64,000 nucleotides of DNA from Druceiella hillmani (GCA_039881145.1 JAYKKI010000095.1:2992001-3056000), one strand, 5' to 3'; shown: positions 10,632 through 22,447, numbered from the stretch's first letter. Notes: generated from the letters alone by a model not told the origin. Translations and numbers: made by a program.

Positions 10632-12203
10632 CTAGCCACGTGTGCATACTTTTCTTAGTTTTTTCTCCATCATACGAATGGATTGAGATTGCGTTATTAC
10701 AATTTTTCGTGTAAATAACTTTGTAATACTGCTGGAATTGGGATTTTTTTGCTTAAAGAAAGCAATATCTTCATAGCAGGTCTGAAACGTTGCAAAAAAT
10801 TCATGTAAATTCATAATATTTGGAAATAGTGGTCTATCCTCCTCATTGTCACTGTAACTGCTTTCCAACGCCTTGCCCCTTTTGATTTGTTTTCTCAATA
10901 ATTGTATTTATATTAATTCACATATTTCTGGAGAGGAAAAATCAGTCGAAATCTCAGGTCTAACAATGTTACCAGTGCAGAGTATATATCAACATCTATG
11001 CTTGATATCATGAATCAGTGTCTGAGTTCTGTCTTTTAAGGTTTATCTCATTTCGGCCATATTAGGGCAAACCCGCTGTATAAGTAATACTTTTAAAAGA
11101 GTGGTACCATGCGGTATAATTTAAAAAATTGAAGAAAATGTGGAGCTGGATATGGCTTTTTCATCTCATCAAAGGTATATCACCATAGATGCTCACTCAA
11201 GTTATGGAGATTTGTTGTCATTAATTATTGGTTGTCGGAAATAATTCATGACAAGGTTCTTTTTTGTTTTTTAAGGCGTCCGCATATGTAAAAGATACTA
11301 TTCTATTTAGTACTCCCATATTATATAAGTTTATGTTTTAGCAAATTGAGCTCACTCTGAATTTGAATCAATTTTTCGTGAGCCTGAGTGGAGTGGTAAA
11401 AATAGTAACAATTCTTTTTACCAATGATAAAGCTTCACTTAAGTTTTCACGGACTTTCAAGGAATTATTCACAGCCAGTTGTAATGTATGGATAAAGCAC
11501 CCTTTTCCAATATAGAGTGCCCATATAAATAAGTTAACTGCTTATTTCTACTATCTCTAACTATCACATGAATTACCAAATCAATTTGCCACATATTTAT
11601 CATATCTCCAGATGAGTTCGGACTGTGGGTTGTTCAGTAAAATGTTTTATTACAATGTGTCGAACAGAAAATTCTTTGTCAAGCCAGTGATCAGTGAAGC
11701 TCAAAAAGCTAATTAAATCGTTTACACAAGTCCACATGTCAGTGGTTATTGGTATTGCTTTAGCCTTAACAAGTTTTGATTTCATAATCTTTTTTACTTT
11801 TTCAAAATGTTGCGGCAAAATGATTTCACCCGTGTATTTTCTTCTGGACATTTGTTATTTTGGTGTCTATAAATTAATCAGTCTATTAAACCCAGTGTTT
11901 GTTTCAATATGGATTATCTGATATCATTTCAGCACAGTGACTTTCAAATGATTTTGAGTCATAGATCTCCCATTTCTTGATAAATGCATCCTCTAGGGTT
12001 TGCTGAACATTTCATGTTGATTTTTGCTTTAAACTTAGGGCATGGGAAGTTGAAGGCTGATTGCTACAATCACTTAACGATTCATGATGAATTTGGTCAA
12101 AGCTGATGTTATAGCCGTCCGACCAGTTTCGCCACGTGAGTAATGTTTCATTTGAACCATGGTGAAATCCTGAAGGTATATTTTGGAAATTATTAACATT
12201 CAC
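10632..12203 (-). pseudogene. hAT (ZBED-like) transposase fragments
   Basis: The best segment is 11851-11600 on the minus strand. It reads SRRKYTGEIILPQHFEKVKK, then ITTDMWTC, and resembles the part of ZBED/Ac-type hAT transposases that leads into the catalytic TTDxW motif. Upstream (12011-11860) SFESHCAEMISDNPY fits the preceding segment but is broken by stops and frame changes. Frames at 12203-12012 and 10898-10632 lie inside the element and may be its N- and C-terminal parts, but I do not recognise their motifs. The copy is clearly inactive. Confidence 0.65.
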
Positions 12204-12359
12204 AATTAAATGAAACTACGTGATGTAGTATTATTACTACTTTCTTTAATTTCTTTACTACGACCTAGATTTCGTTGTATTACAACATCTTCAGGTGGGA
12301 TATTAGCAAAGATCTTTCATTGTGAATAATTAATTTCTACAAAATTGACGCATATATTC
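12201..12359 (-). mobile_element. Palindromic hammerhead element, copy B, nested in hAT-2
   Basis: The element is in reverse orientation. It starts CACAATTAAATGAAACTACG at 12201 and ends with the inverse of the family's left end near 12359, with most of one arm deleted. A perfect 15-bp target duplication GAAATTATTAACATT flanks it (12186-12200 and 12360-12374). The insertion is inside the decayed transposon, so it is younger than hAT-2. Confidence 0.85.
12258..12298 (-). ncRNA. Hammerhead ribozyme-like motif, copy B
   Basis: Read on the minus strand: CCAC, CTGAAGA, T, GTTGT-AAT-ACAAC, GAAA, TC-TA-GG, TC, then GTAG. The core CUGANGA...GAAA...GUC is intact. Stem III has one U-G pair and stem I one mismatch (GTAG instead of GTGG). 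The same extra T precedes stem II as in copies A, D and E. Confidence 0.5.
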
Positions 12360-12636
12360 GAAATTATTAACATTTTAAAAAATACTAAAATTGTAAAACC
12401 TCACATGTCACAAGTTATGTTTTTTTAAATGTTAATATGATTTAGTAGTTTTAATAAAATTTAGGAAGACAAAAATATTTTTTAATAAATTTTATTAGTT
12501 TTTTAAAATTATTTAATAAATATAATTAAATTTTATATTGTAATAAATCTGTAGATCACGATAATTCGGCCGAATATTCGGTTCGGTAAATCTTAAACCG
12601 AATCTTCGGCCAAGTATTCGTATTCGGCATACTCTA

Positions 12637-13181
12637 CTTTTCTTACTGCGAAGTAAGTCGCTTTCCATTTAATTCCCTTTTAATAAGGCGTATAAAGAAA
12701 TTATAAATTTACAAAAAAATAAAAAGAAATTAACATACGATTATTTGTATAAAAAGCTTTATTAATTTTTTAAAAAAACAAAGCAAGGTATTCTTTATAA
12801 AAACATATATTGGAAAAGAAGGATATTGTAATTTATCGTAATTATGAAAAAGAAAAAATAAGTATTTAATTACAATAGTACTGACACATGAAAAATTGTA
12901 TAGTCGTGAATTTGTATTTTAATAGTAAATTTTGAGATATATTCAAAGATAAACTTGGTAACAAATCAATTACCTTTAAATGAATATTGACATCGACTTG
13001 TTTGAATAATTTCTTATTTGACATATCGCTATGTGCGAAGTATATGGTGGGGACATTTAAATCGATCACAGCGCACGCTGTGACAGAAATGTGAAACTTC
13101 TCGGAACTGTCAAAAATTGTCTTGATAATCCCATATTCAATCTGATGTTTATTTTTAGCTGTTTTTAAAATCAAGAAAGCA
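12637..13181. other. AT-rich spacer with an unassigned 102-codon minus-strand frame
   Basis: The frame 13174-12866 (minus) is longer than most chance frames here and reads SSEKFHISVTACAVIDLNV and similar. I recognise no domain. It lies head-to-head with the THAP remnant at 13182. It may be chance or a remnant of the same locus. Confidence 0.3.
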
Positions 13182-13318
13182 ATGGGTCACTATACTTGTT
13201 ATGTTGTGAAATGTAACAATAATGGAAAAAACAGTACGTCTACATTTTATATTTTTCCAAAATCGGCCTCGGAGTAGAGAAAAAAATAGATAGCCGCTGT
13301 AAAAAAGAAAAAGTAAGT
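13182..13318 (+). pseudogene. THAP-domain first exon, broken
   Basis: From ATG 13182 the frame has the start of a C2CH THAP zinc finger: C6 and C11 (YTCYVVKCNNN), then STFYIFPK, then RKK and IAAVKKKK. THAP domains bind DNA and occur in P-element-like transposases and host regulators. TAG codons at 13275 and 13287 break it; the second replaces the Trp expected in RKKWIAAV. The exon runs into AAAAAGTAAGT, a consensus splice donor whose GT begins at about 13313. The downstream C-x2-H half of the domain is not seen nearby. Confidence 0.65.
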
Positions 13319-14644
13319 GGCATAACCTATGTCAATTTCACTGAATCAGTTTTATTTTTACGATATTATAAGTATTGAAAAAGATAATTTACGTATATTA
13401 ATTTTACTACGTAGTATTATTTAGAGTGAGTGCTAATTTAACATACATTTATTAATTTATAGAATCTTTAAATAAATGTATGAATGTAGATATATTTAAA
13501 ATTAAAAATACGCATAGATGTTTTGTTGGGTGTTAATGTCACTTATGTTTGTCTAATAATATGGGCTCGTATTAAATAACTTTTACCTTTAATTCTCATT
13601 TCTTCAATATTTCTCAATGTTGCGCTAAAACAAATTTATTTCTTTTTGTCAGAGTTGGAGGTTGAAAAGATATATTATGTTTTATACTTTCAAATCATGT
13701 TCTAATTATAGTATCCATTTGTTTATAAATATTATAAATTTCACATAATATCAACAATGTTACACATTTCTTTGTTTTTTAAGCTTCCAGATAACTCACG
13801 CGTCCCGAATTGTTGCTGACAGTAGGCGGCGCTATTGTCGTGTATATTCTGACGTGAATGGTATTGTATTTATGGTAGTTGAATAAGGACTACTCTAAAA
13901 TTGGTCGTGCTATTGCGATTCATCTTCTGTATAGTAGTTTCCATGTTCATGCTTTCCGCGTACTAAGGAATTCGTTTTGATATTTCTAAAACTAATTAAG
14001 TTGGATTACTCGAAGTTATTTCATTTGAATGTGCTCAAGAAAACCTAATTCCGGGTTTTTTTCAGATTTTTGGAAACTGGAGAGGAAATGGGAGATTTTT
14101 GGAATGGGAGGATGGTTTGGAAATAGGAAGGAGTGGAACCCATTGCAAACGAATTGGAAGCTGAATATTTCATAAACGTGACCAAAGAATGAAACATGGA
14201 CAACAGAATCTAAACTTAATAATGAAAGATATCCCACGTAATTGAATACGCTGACAATTCCTTTAATATCCACTTCTTAAAAAGGGCAACTACCATAAAG
14301 TTAGGATTTTTTTTTATTTATCTGAATATATATGCATACACGGACTCGAGTATTTTATAAGTGAAGCGTGTTTGAAACGAAACTCTAAATAGCGATTGAA
14401 ACGAAACGCACTTTTTGCTCGGGCACGGCAGCTAGTATATCAATAATAAAACTAGTTTTCTTAACGTTATTGAAGCGTACAACTGTACTTTTATAATACA
14501 TTTATGTAAATAAATGAACAAAAATTAAAATAAAATTGTTCAAACATTTATGTAATACAATGATTCCATAACCTTCGCAACCTTTCACGCAAGAAGTGCT
14601 TAAAAATTGTCACTGCGAAAAATATATTAATATCAAGTTTAATA
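13319..14644. other. AT-rich spacer with repeat ends
   Basis: A CTCF-like AGTAGGCGGCGCTA is at 13821-13834. Near 14340-14440, GCTCGGGCACGGCAGCTAGT resembles the CGCGGGCAACAGCTAGT type 3' end of lepidopteran repeats. The 85-codon minus-strand frame at 14273-14016 has no motif. Confidence 0.35.
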
Positions 14645-14900
14645 ATAAGCACTTGTCGGGTCACCGTGTACAAACAAAGTGTTTGCAAGTAGAAGGCCCC
14701 GCCCGCATGGCCGCCGTCTTTACACTACCCTGGCCGCTCTAATGCCCGGCATCAATTTATTATGGAGCCCGCTCTGGAATTTATACTCACAATGGAGCTT
14801 ACTGGCGGACAAACTTCGCGCCGCGCCGGCCGCCGCCCGCCGCGCCCGACTCATGCTCGCCAACTTCACATTTATATTTACCGATATTTAGGTGCTTTAA
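14645..14900. promoter_or_regulatory. GC-rich island, candidate cis-regulatory DNA or exon
   Basis: A sharp GC-rich stretch holds GGCCCCGCCCGCATGGCCGC and CCGCCCGCCGCGCCCG. A 70-codon plus-strand frame (14679-14891) crosses it, but its Ala/Arg-rich translation is what GC-rich DNA gives by chance. No repeat is seen. Enhancer or CpG-island identity is inference. Confidence 0.25.
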
Positions 14901-15022
14901 TTTTGTCGATACTCTGAGGCTTTGCGAATATTGAGTACACTATGAACCATACCCCGACTAGTAATATGGGAATTAATGGAATGAATGTCGGTGGCGATAA
15001 GTTAACAACTTATTTTTTACGA

Positions 15023-15064
15023 AATTTTCATTACGATAGTGTTTACACTATCGTAATGAAAATT
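15023..15064. repeat. Perfect 20-bp inverted repeat
   Basis: AATTTTCATTACGATAGTGT (15023-15042) is followed after two bases by its exact reverse complement (15045-15064). It is a near-perfect 42-bp palindrome. Confidence 0.95.
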
Positions 15065-15569
15065 AATATAGTGTCAATAGTATCGACTTATTATGTAAAA
15101 CTTGTTGAATTATATAATGCAAGATAAAAATCATATTAAAGAAAACTTGTCAGAGGATTTTGTATATGCTTAGGTACAAACAATTTTATACATTTAAGGG
15201 GGCATAGTATTACTGTCAAAATTTTAAATCATCACTATGGTTTTCCGGTGAACTTTATGTAAACTTTATTTTACACATAATTTTAATTTTAGGGATGTCG
15301 GAGGCGAAGCAGGATAGGTTTTCTATGAACATTTTCAACAATATATCTAGAACCACCTTATATGAAATTCAGAAAATAAAAAAAATGCCAGGGTCGGATG
15401 AGACGCCTGGCAGATGTGAAACATCTAAATTTTTTTATATTTTTATATTGAAAGATTTTTATGACGTACGTTCGTGACAGAGTTAGTAAACAACTATATT
15501 AAACGAGTAAAGTTATAAACGTTAGTAAATAAGAAACAATGCCCATACACAACACACACACAACTAACG
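15065..15569. other. Spacer, weak exon-like segment
   Basis: TTTTAATTTTAG at about 15283-15294 resembles a splice acceptor and is followed by ATG 15295 and a 60-codon frame (SEAKQDRFSMNIFNNISRTT). A 7-bp inverted repeat TGCCAGG/CCTGGCA lies in it. I recognise no domain, so this is a weak candidate only. Confidence 0.2.
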
Positions 15570-15830
15570 TGTAGTAGAGAGGGAAGTGTGAAGCCGGAAA
15601 GAGCCGATAGGACGCCAAGCTGGTAGAATGGGACGTCGCGACGTGCTGTCAAAATGTTTTAACTAATGTTTCACATCAAAATAATTTTGGAATCTTCTAG
15701 CTCGCACTTTTCTTTCTCAAACGGTTTAAAAAAATAGCTGTAACAGATGAATCGACGGATTCAACGCGAAGCTGGCAGAATGATACGTCGCGACGTGCCA
15801 TCAGAATGTCGGCAGTGGTCCTACTTTTAT
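15570..15830 (+). repeat. Dispersed repeat, two partial units, shared with 39.4 kb
   Basis: AAGCTGGTAGAATGGGACGT with CGCGACGTGCTGTCA (about 15617) recurs as AAGCTGGCAGAATGATACGT with CGCGACGTGCCATCA (about 15767). The same phrases occur reversed at about 39350-39460. Unit boundaries are not clear. Confidence 0.7.
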
Positions 15831-17194
15831 TTTTTTTTAACTTTAAGTGTGAAGATGAGAGAGCATTTAAAATGATTTCAAAACTATTTTATTTTTTATA
15901 TAAGATGAAAATAACCTGAGAAAATTTTTGATTTGGGGAGACAAATAATGTATTTTTCAATGGAAAAATTATTTTTAATTTTCAATGTTTTCTCGATCAC
16001 AATTTAATTCGAACGTTTCGTTATTATAAAAAGAATCTACATGTAAAAACACACTTAAGAAAAATACTAAATTATCATTATAAGATTGTTTTTTTTTGCC
16101 AAATAATACTCATATTTATACCATTCAAGGTCGAATAAGCTCTTATGTGCGTCGCGTCGTGTATCGTTTGGATGATACCGTGCTTGACGGACGTGCACTG
16201 AAATAAGCTTAACCGTAACGTTGAAATAGTCTATATCAAGAGTCGGATAAGATAAGAAAAAGAAAATTATTGATCGCAATCGCCTATATTTTGTACTTAG
16301 AAACTCATAGCTACCAGCTTGACATAATAATTCAAAAATACCTTTATATAATGCATAAACGTAAGGTAACATTCATACGTGTCTATTTTTATAATATTCA
16401 AGTGCATAGATAATTTATATAAAATTAAAATGCCGCACAAACTGAAAAGTTTGGGCAATTTTTAATGTTAAAAGAAAGCAAAAAAGTTGAGTCCGAATTT
16501 TCCAACCAAAATAATCTTGAATTATATTTATAAGTCTTTTGGAAGGTTATTATTCATATGAAATGCACCGAAACTCTATAATCTGTAACAGACTAAAGAA
16601 AGAAAATGAGAAATAACTATTATAAAAAGATGTTGGAAAATCTAATCAATAACTAAACTAATAAACGGCATGTAATTGTTAAATGCGAATTATATAAATG
16701 GTTATTTTAAATTTTATTATACGTTATTTAAAAATTTCAATTCTTTAAAAGGTACAAATATAATTTAGCACCAATAAAAATTTCATTGTTTATTGGTAAT
16801 TATTATAAAAAAATTGGTTATTATAAAAAATTATCTGATAAATGGATCTCAAACAAAGCAAGTTTTTTTCAAGAAACTGCCTATTTGTTACAATTTTTTC
16901 GACTTAATTGTCGTTCTTAGTAACATTCATATTAAAAAAAAACTAAAAAATTAAAAAAAATTAAAAAAGCTAAATGATCACATGAAAAGGGTGATGTTTG
17001 ACAACTAATCACAGCAGCTTAATAATAAAGGATTTTTAAAATACATTTTTATGATAATGATAGCGACCGTAATTTCTTTTAGTAAGTGCCTTATTTTTTA
17101 TGTATATTCTTTCCTTTGAACAATAAAAAAAGTGGAAAAATGCAATGACACCCTTTAAAATACTATTTTAAGTTTGTTCAGAAATTGTTCATTA
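15831..17194. other. AT-rich spacer
   Basis: Long AT-rich stretch. The 101-codon minus-strand frame 16372-16067 has no motif I recognise. No arrays or element ends are seen. Confidence 0.45.
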
Positions 17195-17660
17195 AAAGTT
17201 AGTTCAATTTTAAATTTTGTCATTAGTAAATAATAATCCGAGATTAATATTTATCTAGATAGCAATAACATAGTTTGTAACAATTTTTTAGGAATTTAAA
17301 ATTTGGTCACTTAGCATTAACGTACTAAAGTCAATTAGCTAACAATATTACCAATTTTCTTCTCATATTTTAAACAAGTTTATTCAATTATGTCAATTTT
17401 AAACAAGAAAATACTCTTAGTAAATTATAATCCATGATAAATATTTACCTAGATACCAAAAACATAGCTCGTAAAAATTAATCTTTTTTTTAGGAATTTA
17501 AAATTTGGTCATTTAGCATAAACGTACTAAAGTCAAATGGTTAAAAATATTACCTGTTTTCTTTTCACATTTTAAACAGGCTAAAATAATTTGATGGGAT
17601 ACCTTTAGTAAATAACAATCCATGATAAATATTTATCTAGATGTCGAAAGTACAGTTCTG
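17195..17660. repeat. Diverged tandem repeat of about 195-200 bp, 2.4 copies
   Basis: TAGGAATTTAAAATTTGGTC occurs at about 17290 and 17491. TCCATGATAAATATTTA at 17431 and 17619, with a diverged form near 17236, gives the same spacing. Copies differ by many small changes. Confidence 0.75.
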
Positions 17661-18000
17661 AAATCAATTTTGAAATTGAAATTTTTTGATATGAAATTAA
17701 TATTTTATCGGTTACAGTTTTGCACTAAACTAAACTCTTATGAAATACATAAGTATATGTGAAGATATCAGTGATACATTTAAATTTATGAAACTTTTTA
17801 TTTTACACAATATGTAGTCTGTCTAATTGGTCAGAAACACAAATAACGATGAAAAGTTTATAAATATTTCACGTGATAATACAGAGTTCCTTCATTGAAG
17901 TGTAGTTTGAATATTTCAATGAATATTTATTATTACTAATATTCATTTACTTCTATGACTAACGATACTAAAGCCACTAAAATGTAAGAAGGTTAGTTTC
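17661..18000. other. AT-rich spacer
   Basis: No supported feature. Confidence 0.45.
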
Positions 18001-18190
18001 CACTCGCCAGTATTGATTTTTGCCAGTGCACCATTCGACGTCAGACGCGGGCCGGCCTTAGAAATTGTGTTAATTCTTATAAGAGAGAGTATGAAAAGAA
18101 TCTGATGAAAGAGGGGTGCGGATAGGGGTTGCGACCCTCGCCCGGGCCCCTCCCTTGCCAGACCCCGCCTTCGTATTGCCGAATTAATAT
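18001..18190. promoter_or_regulatory. GC-rich island
   Basis: Includes GACGCGGGCCGGCC (about 18043) and CTCGCCCGGGCCCCTCCC (about 18137). Two short frames on opposite strands (64 and 97 codons) cross it without recognisable domains. A regulatory role is only inferred from contrast in composition. Confidence 0.22.
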
Positions 18191-19134
18191 TATTCGACTC
18201 GCAGTATTTATATATCGATACTTTAAGCGAGTACATACCTACATATTTATGAAAAAGTTTGAATGTAGCTTTCTGGGTGTATTTAAGTTTGATTATTTGT
18301 ACTTAACATGTTACAGCTTGTAACAGTAACAGAATATAATTTAAGAATAATATGGCGAAGCACAGGTCTTGATATTCAGAGCAATTGTAAAATGTATGTG
18401 GGGCTATAAATTGGAGCCCATAAAAATGATACAGCAGTTTCGATTAGCGGCTAATCCGTTTTTTTTTAGTAAGAAGCATATGATTTCGTAAAGGCAGTGT
18501 ATTTTATAAGATGAGGTAATATTTTTTAAATATTAGCAGTGTCACGGATATTCTTATTAATAGGAATAAAGTATTCGGTGAATTATTCAAAATGGCGAAA
18601 GTTAAAAATATTCGATAATGTAATGAGTACGCAAATTAAGTTTTCCAAACCATGTCAAGGAATTTTAATATGCCATAAAAAGTGAAGCGATTGTTTGGAA
18701 GTATATTGTAAAAGTTTGTAGTAATAATTGAATCAGATCTTTAAATAAAAGAAAACAATTCTAATTGTTTCTTTAACTAGTTTTATATCGTTATTTCTTC
18801 TGTTTTATGTAGCGATCTGGACTTTCTTATTTCGTTATCTGGAGTTATCAAGAAGCTTGCACGTTAAGAATTGTATGGCTAGCTTTAGCAAATCTTGAGA
18901 GTGCGATGAAAAGGTGCGTGAACTATATATAGAACGATAAAATAAATTAGAATCAAAAGAAGTTAACGAGACAAAGTGTCGTGCCATAATTTTTCTAACC
19001 CAATTACTATATGTAAACGAAATAGAAGTCAATTTTAAGCAATGTAAAAGAATTCGGAAAACAGAGCAGAGGATTTCTGGGAGCGTAATGAAAAAGTGGG
19101 CAGAAATTTTAGCAGCCTTAAAGATAGAATAAGA
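18191..19134. other. AT-rich spacer
   Basis: No array, element end or coding signature is recognised. Confidence 0.45.
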
Positions 19135-19665
19135 TAAAAAATAGTGTGGTTTAAAAAGAGATTAAGTGAAAATTAAAAGTTGTCAAGTAAAGTGACATGT
19201 TAATAGAGAACATATATTAGGACAAAAAAAATTAAGGTAAAACAGTGTGATGTAAAAAGACTTTAAATAAGTATTGAAAGTGATCCTCTAAATAGTATGG
19301 TAATCGAGAATATATATTAAGATAATAAAAACTAAAGTAAAACAGTGTGATGTAAAATGATTTTAAATAAGTATTGAAAGTGATCCTCTAAATAGTACGG
19401 TAATCGAGAATATATATTAAGATAATAAAAACTAAAGTAAAACAGTGTGATGTAAAATGACTTTAAAATGCATATTAAAAGTGATTCACTAAAATGGTAA
19501 AAGACTTTAAACGAATATTGAAAGTGAACCACTAAAATTGTATGGTAATTGAGAATTATGTTAAGAAAATAAAAATTAAGGCAGACAATGTGACGTAAAA
19601 AGATTTTAAATTAAAATTAAATGTTATCCACCAAAATGGTAATTGAGAATATGTGTTAAGAATCC
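19135..19665. repeat. About 100-bp tandem repeat, 5 diverged copies
   Basis: GTATTGAAAGTGATCCTCTA recurs at 19271 and 19371. The phrase AAAACAGTGTGATGTAAAA recurs near 19240, 19340 and 19440, and more diverged near 19580. The first and last copies are the most diverged. Confidence 0.85.
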
Positions 19666-20934
19666 AAAAAACAAAGTATGCATATGTCTTTAAAAAATAT
19701 CCAAACGTTAGAGTCGTTTTATATTTGGTTAAAATCCGTTTATCTCTCTGAACAGACGGGGCGCTTGTTTGCGATAATGTTGTTCAATAAAAAATGGAAA
19801 TTGGCATTATTTGCTGTGCCTTTGGTTAATAAGACATAATGTAGTGTTCATGATGAATTTTTTTTTCTTCATAGTTAGCATCTTATAGATAGCGATAAAC
19901 ATTGTATTGCTTCAAGTAGTCTAAATCGACTTGCTGATTGTTATTTGATGTGATTACTCGTGGCTTGTCGACCCAGTGCTTTTCTTTCGTGTTGAATTAT
20001 CTGAAATAAAAATAAGATGAATATTATACAATTTAAGATCAAAATCAACATTTAGATTATCACATATTGCATAGGCAAAAGGGACATAAAAATACAAATG
20101 GCATTTTATTTTAAAGTTCGTGTTTATTTTTATTTATATTTATTTTCAATTGTAATACGTGTAAAATTGACATATTGCAAACTTCACGGTATTTTAGCTA
20201 CAAAAGCAATTGTTTTACAAGATCTTTTGTTTTTGATACTTAAGATATTGCTATTTGTCTCGTAGCATTTGTTTTTATTTTTTAAATTTTATTTTTAACA
20301 TACACGAGATCGTAAGGACAAAGCTAGAAAGGAGTCAAAATTCAAAGTGAAAACATAGTTCTGTACGATGTGGTCAGAGGTAGAGAAAGTCACTTTTCGA
20401 ATACGGGATTTTTTTGTATGCACAAGTGTATTTTGTAAGAGCAATACAAAAGTATAATTTTTTCATTTATTATAATTAATAAACCGTTAGGATATTAATT
20501 TTATTTTGTTTATACAAATGTCGGAATCTCTTTACACATATCTTTTGATCTTTGTACATGTATCTGTTAAGGGTACATACTTTCCGAATCGTTTTCCTAA
20601 GTTTTATAATCAAACAAATTGCAATACATGAATTTGGTTACTTTGTATACTAGTCACTTTAAAGACAAAATGAAGATTAGGCAATGTTTATTATTTAGAA
20701 TTTATTGACGATATTTGAGTTTTATTGTGGAAAAAAATACGCGATCTTTTTTGATATGGCCCATATAATCAAAGTGATTTAAAACGGTGTTGTCGGAATC
20801 AAATTTATCGTATTTTCACCGCTATTGCATGCGAAAGAAAAACACATAAATAAATAACTAACCGAAGACACGAGCCACTTGAGCGTCTCTATAGCCAAAG
20901 TTAAGTCTTAACGGCATTACATTTTCATAATTTA
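19666..20934. other. AT-rich spacer
   Basis: Mostly unique AT-rich sequence. Slightly higher GC at about 19925-20000. Nothing further can be supported. Confidence 0.4.
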
Positions 20935-21200
20935 TTGGCCAATTTACATAAGAAAGAGATAAAATCTGAGAAACGGAGCTGCGTTCCGCGGCGCGCCTCA
21001 CTATGCCGTAACTACCGTAGTTGGGGACCCCACGGCGCCGGATATACTTCCTTGTTCGATGTTATTACGGCGACATTTTGAATTCAACAAATCGTCGTAC
21101 ATCCGGTCGTAGATGCGGCGTAGGCGTAGATATGTCCGACGTAGATATGGAGACAAGTTCGCTTTTCGACTCGAGATTATTTGTCATTATTGTTAGATCG
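20935..21200. promoter_or_regulatory. GC-rich island
   Basis: Contains GCGTTCCGCGGCGCGCCTCA (about 20980) and CCCCACGGCGCCGGATATAC (about 21028), with repeated GTAGATATG and TCCGACGTAGAT. A 61-codon frame (21021-21206) has no motif. Candidate conserved noncoding element. Confidence 0.25.
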
Positions 21201-22447
21201 TTTTGAATAAGATTGTTTTCAATGAGCCTACCATTCGTCGGAACTAAGTAGTTTTTTATAATCGAGAAAAATGCTAATACATTTTTGGAAAAGTAGTCTA
21301 TAGGCAGTTTTCAAATTTGGATTTTCATTTTGTTTGTTATCTAAAAACTGAGCAGCTATTACCAAAGGGGACAGGCAAAAGTGTCGGGTACAGGCATTAC
21401 AGGAATAAAAATGTCACTCGTATATAGAGAAAATTAAAAACATAAGCCCCTTAAAAAATTATATTTCAATTGTCCATTAGACAAATTATAATTTTAACTA
21501 TTTTAACCAGCACGACGAAATAACGCGCAGACTGTGCTCTGGTATATCATCTATATAAAGATGTAACGTACTAATTAATAAAATTCGTAGGCCCCACAGG
21601 GTCGTTTGAAAAAAATACAAATTACATGAAAATGAATTGTAAAATTCGTGAAGATTGAAAGACGTTCATTTTGTCAACGAAGGAACAAATATAAATTTCA
21701 GGGAAGAGTTTATTTTTAATTCCTTTAGGCAATGGATACATGTTTAAAAAGCTAATGAATTTTATATTTTTTATCGCATCTAAAAATTGATTATATACTT
21801 CATTAGGTTTTTGTTATTATTTTTATTTATTATTAACAATTCCTGAAATATTAAATATATAGTATACGCGCATTTATTAAAATAGCTTTTTCGTTTTGGA
21901 TTATTTATATATATTGATCGTAAATTGTATTTAAGTTTTTGCCCCTTCCTGACTATCAATCACTGAATTCTTCGTATTTTAAAAGATATAACTTTTTTTT
22001 AAATATCAGATATTAATGGAATTTAATTTATTATGGACTAATACTTAGTAGTCTATTTAGGTTTCACATAAATAATTAGGCATACCAAGGTCAGTTTGTT
22101 TTAGTACTGAAGTTACTTCAACAAATCGTATCCCTTTAAATTTAATACTTACTCCGTTTTTTTGTAAAGAATCCACCAGTTATAATTTTTTTCCTCAAAC
22201 CAAAGTGAAATATGAATAAAAGTATATATATTGTCTATTCTCAGTAAGCCCCTATAAATGTTTATTGGTCTTAATGTTTAATTCCACTCGGACGAATCGG
22301 CAAATACAGCTTGCATTCTAACCCAGTAAAATAATAAAAATGGATTTATAGAAAGTTACGTACAATAGATTTTCTTATAAGTTTAAGAGTACTTTGTTAT
22401 TTTAATAATCACTTTTTATTAATAATAACATTTAATAATTACTAATG
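21201..22447. other. AT-rich spacer
   Basis: No coding or repeat signature, except CGCGCAGACTGTGCTCTGG (about 21523), which starts a short higher-GC stretch. Confidence 0.4.

Larger units (their letters stand above)
10135..12636 (-). mobile_element. Second hAT-family transposon, decayed, minus-strand transposase (hAT-2)
   Basis: The left end TAGAGATGGGTCGAAT (10135) and the inverse of the right end, TAGAGTATGCCGAAT, form an imperfect TIR. The flanking 8-mers are CTTTTCAG (10127-10134) and CTTTTCTT (12637-12644), matching at six of eight positions, as expected for an old hAT target duplication. Both ends are rich in CCGAATATTCGG-like subterminal motifs (10160-10290, 12560-12630), typical of hAT. 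The interior has a broken transposase and a nested palindromic element. Confidence 0.75.

Noticed and set aside
10632..10898. Independent 88-codon gene
   Set aside because: It lies inside hAT-2 on the same strand as its transposase remnant and is best seen as part of it.
12866..13174. 102-codon minus-strand frame as a gene
   Set aside because: No recognisable motif, and it lies in decayed transposon-rich DNA. Left as an unassigned frame in the spacer entry.
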